The position numbers and the translations under genes are program-made. A stretch of 22,241 nucleotides of DNA from the NCBI GenBank assembly GCA_934561175.1, contig CAKTFW010000024.1, positions 1 through 22,241 of the forward strand, in the 5' to 3' direction. The notes beneath the pieces are model-generated. The model made no database searches, was not told the DNA's origin, and saw only the letters and a list, made by a program, of their open reading frames with translations. This document shows positions 14,548 through 19,615 of the stretch, one piece after another (the stretch's first letter is position 1; each line of letters starts with the position of its first letter). The stretch is from an uncultured Oscillospiraceae bacterium (GTDB taxonomy: Bacteria; Bacillota; Clostridia; Oscillospirales; Oscillospiraceae).

Positions 14548-15813
14548 TCAATTTCCTCCAATCCAGCCGGCCTGCAGCACAGCGGCGCCGGTATCTGCGT
14601 ATTCCGGGTGGAGATTGGCGCCTGCGGGCGCGATGGCGGCGGCCTGCGGCACGGGCAGCAGCTGGGTAGTCTGCTCTGTCAGGGTATAGCGACGGACGGC
14701 CAGTGTCAGTGCGGAAAGGTGATTTCCGGTAAAGACAACGGTTGCGCCGTTGCCGGAAGTCTGCCGCACCGGCAGTCCACCGATATAGTATTCAAAAGTC
14801 CAGGCCGTTTGTGTATCCGTGTGGTGGACATCGGTCAAATACAGCCGGGCGTCACCGAGGGTGGTCGCCGTGAGAGAATTCAGCAGCGACAGCGCATAGG
14901 CGATCTGTGTGTGTACATCCTGGCCGGAGAGCTGATAGCGGTTGGCGTCTGCATTGGTGAGCTGCAGGGTTCCACTTGGTGTGAGCTGCAGGGTACAGGA
15001 GCTTTCCGCGTAGACGACGGTGCCGTCCGCTGCAGTGTAGACGCCGTCGCCATATGGATTGAAAGCGAGGGCGGACGCAGTAGCAGTCCGCAGTGCATCG
15101 GTCATGGCAATTTCCGCATTGCAGACCGGGAGAGAGGCATCCGGCGTCAGCAGGGACCAGGCGTCCAGCTGCCGGATGGCATCCAGATTGGACTCTCCGG
15201 CAAAATAGGAACCGTCGGGTTGATAGTCGGCAATCTGTGTGCGGATGGCATTGGAGGGAATCTGCGTCTGGCAGTAATATTGACTCTGACCATCACCGAA
15301 ATAGAGCTGGACATAGTCCGATTGCAGTAACAACATCAGCCAGTTTGCCGAAAATTCCGGCCCCGGATAATCCGTGCCGAGCCAGTTGGCAAGGGCGCGC
15401 AGCGGGATCATGCCATCATAGGAAAAATAGATGCTCTGCGCGGCCATAGCCGTGCGGAGTGTGCCGCTGGAGAGTGCTTCCGGCGTTTCCGCTGTGCCAA
15501 GCGCTTCGCCGAGATAACCGGCCAGCGCCTCATAGGCAGTGTCGAGCAGGGTGAAATCCCGCGCGGCGGTCCAGCGCCCGGTTTCGTTCCGGATGGAGAT
15601 AGCCAGCGGTTTAGCTGCGGCCACCGATTCCGGCTCCGCCGCCGGGGTATCGCCGAGCGGCGCGGTGCGATCAAAGCGGGCGGCCAGTGCTTCCATGCCT
15701 GGCAGCGTGTGCAGATCGACGGAGAGATTGGCCGTGAGCGTCAGCAGCACTGCGCTGATGCTCAGAAGGACGATCACGATCGTTTTGATGGTTTCAACCG
15801 AGTTTCGGCGCAT
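14548..15813 (-). CDS. yycH: YycH-like regulatory protein of the WalRK system
   Basis: This 421-residue protein has a short basic N-terminus, a single transmembrane helix (about 10-28, KTIVIVLLSISAVLL) and a long extracellular part, the layout of YycH (PF07435). In model Firmicutes YycH acts with YycI on the sensor kinase WalK. MRRNSVETIKTIVIVLL matches the family's typical ESIKT start. The ATG at 15813 has AAAGGAG six bases upstream; a much longer in-frame start inside walK is rejected. It overlaps the end of walK by 20 bases, so the two are probably translationally coupled. The call depends largely on topology and gene order, since the extracellular region is divergent. Confidence 0.75.
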   Translation of the reverse strand: MRRNSVETIKTIVIVLLSISAVLLTLTANLSVDLHTLPGMEALAARFDRTAPLGDTPAAEPESVAAAKPLAISIRNETGRWTAARDFTLLDTAYEALAGYLGEALGTAETPEALSSGTLRTAMAAQSIYFSYDGMIPLRALANWLGTDYPGPEFSANWLMLLLQSDYVQLYFGDGQSQYYCQTQIPSNAIRTQIADYQPDGSYFAGESNLDAIRQLDAWSLLTPDASLPVCNAEIAMTDALRTATASALAFNPYGDGVYTAADGTVVYAESSCTLQLTPSGTLQLTNADANRYQLSGQDVHTQIAYALSLLNSLTATTLGDARLYLTDVHHTDTQTAWTFEYYIGGLPVRQTSGNGATVVFTGNHLSALTLAVRRYTLTEQTTQLLPVPQAAAIAPAGANLHPEYADTGAAVLQAGWIGGN

Positions 15814-17569
15814 CGGCGGCTCCTTTCCCCTCCGGTGCGGCGGGCAGCGTGATGGTGACTTGCGTCCCCTCGCCGTAGATCGACGAAAGCTGAATGTCAC
15901 CCTTGTGTTGGTTCAGAATTTCACGGGCAATGGAGAGCCCCAGACCCGTGCCGCCGGATGCGCGGGAGCGCGCCTTGTCCACGCGGTAGAATCGCTCAAA
16001 CAGCCGCGGCAGATCCTTTTCCGGGATACCGATGCCGTTGTCGGTGATGCGGACATAGACATTCGGCCCGCTGCAGCCTGCCTCCATTGTGATTTTTCCG
16101 CCGTCCGGTGTGTACTTGATCGAATTGGAGACAATGTTCATAATCACCTGTTCAATCCGTTCGCGGTCGCCGTCGACCTCCGGCAGACCGTCCGGCAGAT
16201 CGAGTGTCAGCGTGTGGCCGTGATTCTGCGCGTCGATACTGACGGCCTCGTATACATCAGAGACAGCCTTGGCAAAGGGAAAACGGACGATATTCATTTC
16301 CATTTTGCCGTAGTCAAATTTGCTCAGGGTTAAGAGATCCTGTACGATGCGGGTCATTCGGTCGGCCTCATTGATGATGACATTCATAAAGTTGTCGTGC
16401 AGCTTTTTGGGCAGCTCGTCGCTGGAGTCCACAATGGTCTCGGCGTAGGAGCGGATATTGGTGAGCGGCGTGCGCAGCTCATGGGAGACATTTGCCACAA
16501 ATTCCCGGCGCATCTGCTCATTTTTGCGCTGCTCGGTCACATCGTGAATGACCACCATGACACCGCCCGGCGCCTGATCGGCAGAAAACGGCGCCATAAA
16601 CAGCTCCAGCTCGCGATTCTCTACGCGCTTCTGCGCCTCCAGATACTGCGGCCGGTGCATCGTCATCAGCTCGTCAAAGTTGGCCTCGTGTTCAAACAGC
16701 TCCTGAAAGGAGACGGCGGCGTCCAGCGGACGGCCCATCATCTGCACCGATGCCGGATTGTAGTGAATCACGGTGCCGTTCGGGCCGAAAGCGACCACGC
16801 CGTCGGTCATGTGCAGGAACAAGGTGGAGAGCTTGTTGCGCTCGTTTTCCACTTCGGAGAGTGTGTTCTGCAGCACCTGACTCATGTTGTTGAAGTTCCG
16901 GGTCAGGATGCCGATCTCGTCGCGGCTGGTGACCTCCAGCTTCTGGGAAAAGTCGCCTGCGGCGACCTGACGGGTCCCCTTGGTCAGCGCCTCCAGCGGC
17001 GTGATGATGATCTGTGCCAGCACAAAGGCCAGAATAATGCAGATAATCAGACCCATGGCGAGCGCGCGCAGAATAATGCCCAGCACCTCGCCGGTCAGTG
17101 CGTTCACGGTGGACTGGTTGTCAATGACATAGACAATGTACTGCCCGCCGTCATAGAGGATGGGCACCGCAAGATCCATATAAGAGTCGGTAATGCTGGA
17201 ATCCTGCCCGACTTCGCCGTTCATGGCGGTGAGCAGATTTGCGGTCATGGAGACACTGGTGCTGTCGTCCGAACCGGCCAGCAGGCTGCCCACCTCGTTC
17301 AGAATGTAGACATTCCGGTTGGAGATGTCCACACCGAGATCAGGCTGCGCCATTACCATTTCCCGCAGATGAGCGGGAGCATCGTCTCCGGCGGCGGCCA
17401 GCTGCAGCTGGGTGATGAAGGACTCGGAGAAGGTCTGCCCCATCTGCTGGTAGAAGTCATTCACATAGAACTGGTTCACGCCGCTGATTAGAAATGAGCC
17501 GACGACGGTCATCAGCGCAAGAATCAGCAGCACCATGATTAAAACCAGTTTCATCCGAAGCGAGCGCAC
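15794..17569 (-). CDS. walK: Sensor histidine kinase, WalK type
   Basis: This 591-residue membrane kinase senses the wall state and phosphorylates WalR. In order: TM1 (about 7-30), an extracellular sensor domain (about 31-162), TM2 (about 163-190), HAMP (about 190-243, VAAGDFSQKLEV), a PAS domain (about 245-350, MTDGVVAFGPNGTVIHYNP), HisKA with phospho-acceptor H363 in NVSHELRTPL, and an ATPase domain with IVSNSIKYTP, DNGIGIPEKDL and GGTGLGLSI. TM-sensor-TM-HAMP-PAS-HisKA-HATPase is the WalK architecture. The start is GTG at 17569, with AAAGGAGG ending seven bases upstream. It is 21 bases after walR and overlaps yycH. PhoR is the main alternative name, but the YycH/YycI neighbours favour WalK. 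Confidence 0.88.
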   Translation of the reverse strand: MRSLRMKLVLIMVLLILALMTVVGSFLISGVNQFYVNDFYQQMGQTFSESFITQLQLAAAGDDAPAHLREMVMAQPDLGVDISNRNVYILNEVGSLLAGSDDSTSVSMTANLLTAMNGEVGQDSSITDSYMDLAVPILYDGGQYIVYVIDNQSTVNALTGEVLGIILRALAMGLIICIILAFVLAQIIITPLEALTKGTRQVAAGDFSQKLEVTSRDEIGILTRNFNNMSQVLQNTLSEVENERNKLSTLFLHMTDGVVAFGPNGTVIHYNPASVQMMGRPLDAAVSFQELFEHEANFDELMTMHRPQYLEAQKRVENRELELFMAPFSADQAPGGVMVVIHDVTEQRKNEQMRREFVANVSHELRTPLTNIRSYAETIVDSSDELPKKLHDNFMNVIINEADRMTRIVQDLLTLSKFDYGKMEMNIVRFPFAKAVSDVYEAVSIDAQNHGHTLTLDLPDGLPEVDGDRERIEQVIMNIVSNSIKYTPDGGKITMEAGCSGPNVYVRITDNGIGIPEKDLPRLFERFYRVDKARSRASGGTGLGLSIAREILNQHKGDIQLSSIYGEGTQVTITLPAAPEGKGAADAPKLG

Positions 17570-17590
17570 GGCGGGTCCTCCTTTCCGGGA

Positions 17591-18286
17591 TTATTCGGCG
17601 GCGAAGTAGTAGCCGACGCCGCGGCGGGTCAGAATGTAGCTTGGGACGCCGGGGATGTCCTCAATTTTTTCCCGGAGGCGGCGGATGGTCACATCCACCG
17701 TCCGCATGTCGCCGTAAAATTCGTAGTTCCAGACCTGCTTCATCAGATCCTCGCGGGAGAAAACCTGTCCCGGCGCGGCCATTAAAAAGTGCAGCAGGTC
17801 ATATTCCTTTTGGGTCAGCTCTACGGGTACGCCGTTTTTGGATACGGAAAAGCTGTTGGGGTTGAGCGTCAGCGCGCCGCGGCGCAGAGCGGCGCCGCCG
17901 GATGCGGGGGCGGTGTCCAGATCGCGGCGGCGGATGTTGGCCTTAACCCGCGCCATCAGCTCCCGCATGGAGAAGGGCTTTGTAATATAGTCGTCCGCGC
18001 CGGATTCCAGACCGAGAATTTTGTCGGCCTCTTCCTCACGCGCGGTTAACATAATAATTGGAATGGCGTAGCCGCCCTCGCGCAGGGCGCTGCAGACTTC
18101 AAATCCGCTCATCTTGGGCAGCATCAGATCCAGCAAGATCAGATCCGGGTCGGCCTGTTTTGCCAGCTGCAGGCCGGTTTCGCCGTCCAGCGCGGCCAGC
18201 GTCTCATAGCCCTCTTTGTTCAGGTTGAATTTCAGAATTTCCACAATGGCTTCTTCGTCTTCTACAATCAGCACGGTCTTTGCCAC
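17591..18286 (-). CDS. walR: Response regulator, WalR type (OmpR family)
   Basis: This 231-residue DNA-binding regulator is phosphorylated by WalK and in relatives controls autolysin and cell-wall genes. The receiver domain (about 4-118) has acidic pocket E9/D10, phospho-acceptor D53 in LLDLMLPKMSG, T81 and K103 in DDYITKPFS. The winged-helix effector domain (about 130-231) includes ELTQKEYDLLHFL, TVDVTIRRLREKIED and the terminal RRGVGYYFAAE. The start is GTG at 18286: AAGGAGG ends seven bases upstream and the family N-terminus begins there. A 63-codon in-frame extension upstream covers the promoter and is rejected. It is first in walR-walK-yycH-yycI. Confidence 0.9.
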   Translation of the reverse strand: MAKTVLIVEDEEAIVEILKFNLNKEGYETLAALDGETGLQLAKQADPDLILLDLMLPKMSGFEVCSALREGGYAIPIIMLTAREEEADKILGLESGADDYITKPFSMRELMARVKANIRRRDLDTAPASGGAALRRGALTLNPNSFSVSKNGVPVELTQKEYDLLHFLMAAPGQVFSREDLMKQVWNYEFYGDMRTVDVTIRRLREKIEDIPGVPSYILTRRGVGYYFAAE

Positions 18287-18319
18287 GGAGATTCCTCCTT
18301 CGCTTGCATATTTCAGTTT

Positions 18320-18325
18320 ATTATA
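18320..18325 (-). promoter_or_regulatory. Extended -10 promoter of the walR operon
   Basis: On the minus strand a perfect TATAAT (18320-18325) is preceded by TGG, an extended -10. The sequence 17 bases further upstream (TGGCGC) is a poor -35, so this is an extended-(-10) promoter. Transcription would start near 18313, about 27 bases before the GTG at 18286. Confidence 0.65.
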
Positions 18326-18371
18326 CCATATTGCCTGCTCGCGCGCCACTGGCGGAAAAATTTTTTGCGCG

Positions 18372-18391
18372 GTTGCACATTTTCGTGCAAC
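18372..18391. promoter_or_regulatory. Inverted repeat between divergent walR and the phage-like gene
   Basis: GTTGCAC (18372-18378), ATTTTC, GTGCAAC (18385-18391) is a perfect 7-bp inverted repeat. Four Ts follow on the plus strand. It could be an operator in the divergent region or a short weak terminator. It lies about 47 bases upstream of the walR -10. Confidence 0.4.
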
Positions 18392-18436
18392 TTTTGGCAG
18401 ATTGGAACCTGTGGGTGAGGGGAGACCCATCACACC

Positions 18437-18461
18437 GCCCGGAGAACCGGGCAGAAGGAGG
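18437..18461 (+). promoter_or_regulatory. Leader hairpin beside the Shine-Dalgarno of the phage-like gene
   Basis: GCCCGG (18437-18442), loop AGAA, CCGGGC (18447-18452) is a 6-bp GC stem ending two bases before the Shine-Dalgarno AAGGAGG (18455-18461). The ATG follows at 18467. It may stabilise the 5' end of the message. Confidence 0.4.
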
Positions 18462-18466
18462 AAACA

Positions 18467-19039
18467 ATGGCACAAACATTACAGAATCTGGGGCTGAAAA
18501 TCTGGGCTCCGGAGGATCCGGTGAATCTGGATGAGATCAACGGAAACTTCCAGACGCTGGACCAGCGTACAGTCATGCTCCGGCTGATGACCCTTGTCAG
18601 CACCGAGGCCGCGGCGCAGGTGGAGCTGGATCTGAGCAGTCTGGATTTGAGTCCGTTTCGGGAGGTGATTCTCTACATCAGCTCGCCGGGCGACGCGGTT
18701 ACGGCGGATCCGTCTGTTCGTTATAACGGCGATACATCCAGCAGCAATTACACCGGCACCTGGACAAGCAACAAGTATGGCTACCACCGGGTCATGACCT
18801 CCACGGGTACCATGGCGTGGAACAGCCGCATTTCGCTGGAGAGTCTGGGAGACAACAGGATTTCCGTCTTTTGGGACAGCGTCCGCGCCAATGGCGGAGG
18901 GGTGCAGCAATACGCGGGCACCTGGTATGGCGGTAATCTGTCCGCGCTGCAGAAGATTACGCTGTTTAATTCGGATGCTCCGGCGACAGTTAGCTTCCCG
19001 CTGGGGCTGGAATTTGAATTGGTGGGGGTGCTGAAATGA
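18467..19039 (+). CDS. Phage tail/appendage-like protein, orphan
   Basis: This 190-residue protein has no signal peptide or transmembrane helix. The first 40 residues (NLGLKIWAPEDPVNLDEINGNFQTLD) resemble the N-terminal attachment segment of small tail-fibre or collar proteins in Firmicutes prophages. The rest is rich in Ser, Thr, Gly and aromatics, and looks like a beta-sandwich (for example GTWTSNKYGYHRVM and SFPLGLEFELVGVLK). The ATG at 18467 has AAGGAGG five bases upstream. No capsid, tail-tape, lysis or integrase gene is nearby: it sits alone between walR (divergent) and the S-layer region. The stop overlaps the next small gene in ATGA. The phage link is family-style recognition by eye, not a database result. 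Confidence 0.65.
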   Translation: MAQTLQNLGLKIWAPEDPVNLDEINGNFQTLDQRTVMLRLMTLVSTEAAAQVELDLSSLDLSPFREVILYISSPGDAVTADPSVRYNGDTSSSNYTGTWTSNKYGYHRVMTSTGTMAWNSRISLESLGDNRISVFWDSVRANGGGVQQYAGTWYGGNLSALQKITLFNSDAPATVSFPLGLEFELVGVLK

Positions 19040-19161
19040 AGATGCAGCTTGCAAAGATTTTGATCCTGCGGCCGGATGGCACCAGTGAGCTGGTGGAACG
19101 GGAAATTGAAATCCCGGAGCCGGAAGAGAATGAAAATCAGGCGCCGGAAGCGGAAGAATAA
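19036..19161 (+). CDS. Small acidic protein (41 aa), coupled to the phage-like gene
   Basis: This 41-codon gene starts at the ATG overlapping the previous stop (ATGA, 19036-19039) and ends in TAA at 19159-19161. The first half, MKMQLAKILILRPDGTSELV, looks like a short beta hairpin. The second half is strongly acidic and proline-rich (EIEIPEPEENENQAPEAEE). Very small proteins after tail genes are common in Firmicutes phages, but I do not recognise a family. The coupled start and the terminator directly after the stop support a real gene. Function unknown. Confidence 0.6.
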   Translation: MKMQLAKILILRPDGTSELVEREIEIPEPEENENQAPEAEE

Positions 19162-19204
19162 GGAAAACCCACCGCGGGAGATATTCCCGCGGTGGGTTTT
19201 CCTT
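19160..19204 (+). terminator. Terminator of the phage-like operon
   Basis: Arms 19160-19179 and 19185-19204 are perfect reverse complements over 20 bp, around loop GATAT. The core is ACCCACCGCGGGA. The stem overlaps the stop codon of the 41-aa gene and carries a T4 run in its right arm (19197-19200). It should stop plus-strand transcription efficiently and may also act on the minus strand. Confidence 0.85.
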
Positions 19205-19222
19205 GCATATCGGGTTTTACGG

Positions 19223-19362
19223 TTACGATTTGTTGTAAAGCGCAGAAACCGCCACTCGGCAAAGTGACGGTTCCTTTTGAAGCCGATTAACGCTTGACCG
19301 AGCCAACCGCTTGTCGCAATGCCCTTCTATGCTCATCATAGCAAAACACAGAACCTTGTCAA
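19223..19362 (-). ncRNA. Possible small RNA (or short ORF) with its own promoter
   Basis: On the minus strand TTGACA (19357-19362), 16 bases, then TATGAT (19335-19340) with an extended TG form a good promoter. The transcript from about 19328 would contain a 9-bp stem (19264-19272 with 19247-19255) whose loop holds GCCGA, complementary to TCGGC upstream (19282-19286), allowing a pseudoknot. One pair is G-U in the minus-strand RNA but C-A on the plus strand, which favours minus-strand expression. The same strand carries an ORF ending at 19223 (MMSIEGHCDK to YNKS, 39 codons), but its ATG pair overlaps the -10 and lacks a ribosome site. Downstream U-rich termination is weak. I do not recognise an Rfam family. 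Confidence 0.4.
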
Positions 19363-19389
19363 GCTCCGGGAAGCACCGGGGCTTTTTTT
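19362..19389 (+). terminator. Plus-strand intrinsic terminator in the 448-bp gap
   Basis: AGCTCCGG (19362-19369), loop GAAGCA, CCGGGGCT (19376-19383) form an 8-bp stem (one G-U), with a run of seven Ts at 19383-19389. It is a classic Rho-independent shape, but no plus-strand gene is visible just upstream except the already terminated phage-like operon. It overlaps the -35 of the minus-strand promoter by one base. Confidence 0.7.
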
Positions 19390-19435
19390 GCGTCAAAATT
19401 TCCAGCAAATACCAAATACTAAAAATTTGAAAAAT

Positions 19436-19450
19436 TGGGAATCATTCCCA
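19436..19450. repeat. Perfect short inverted repeat in AT-rich gap DNA
   Basis: TGGGAA, TCA, TTCCCA is a perfect 6-bp inverted repeat in otherwise AT-rich sequence between the small-RNA promoter and the S-layer terminator. It could be an operator half-site pair. It matches no consensus I can name with confidence, and the stretches on either side show no gene. Confidence 0.35.
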
Positions 19451-19484
19451 TAGAGCACAGCCGGCACGGACGGTGCGGCAGCGC

Positions 19485-19521
19485 AAAAAGAGGGTCCTGC
19501 ACACCATTGTGCAGGACCCTC
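19485..19521 (-). terminator. Terminator of the S-layer gene
   Basis: GAGGGTCCTGCACA (19490-19503) pairs with TGTGCAGGACCCTC (19508-19521), a perfect 14-bp stem with a 4-nt loop. On the minus strand it is followed by five Ts (19485-19489 read in reverse). It lies about 90 bp after the S-layer stop at 19610, leaving a structured 3' untranslated region. Confidence 0.88.
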
Positions 19522-19524
19522 TCG

Positions 19525-19615
19525 AATCATGATCAAAAAGGAGAGCTTTGATTATGATTTTTTAGTGCCTGATTCCGAAGAATCAGAATTCAATCAAGGG
19601 AACTAAGACTTAGTT
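19525..19615. other. Cluster of stem-loops in the S-layer 3' untranslated region
   Basis: Three inverted repeats lie between the S-layer stop and its terminator. AACTAAG/CTTAGTT (19601-19607 with 19609-19615) spans the stop codon. CTGATTC/GAATCAG (19569-19575 with 19580-19586) has loop CGAA. A 13-bp AT-rich stem (19525-19537 with 19547-19559) has one pair that is G-U only on the plus strand and is followed there by T6, so it may be a plus-strand terminator pointing at the S-layer gene. Confidence 0.5.

Noticed and set aside
14494..15330. 278-codon plus-strand ORF opposite yycH
   Set aside because: It has no ribosome site, and the minus-strand genes have coupled starts and membrane anchors.
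18287..18475. 63-codon N-terminal extension of walR
   Set aside because: It covers the TATAAT promoter and the walR ribosome site, and has no similarity to response regulators.
18467..19161. Prophage or tailocin locus
   Set aside because: Only one tail-like gene and one tiny gene are present, with no structural, lysis, replication or integration genes and no flanking attachment repeats seen.
19421..19436. CodY-box-like AT-rich stretch
   Set aside because: The resemblance to AATTTTCWGAAAATT is weak and easily expected in A/T-rich DNA.
19162..19609. tRNA, SRP RNA, 6S RNA or a known riboswitch in the gap
   Set aside because: No cloverleaf, no GGAAGG-type SRP tetraloop domain, no 6S-type long bulged hairpin, and no downstream gene in the right orientation for a riboswitch.
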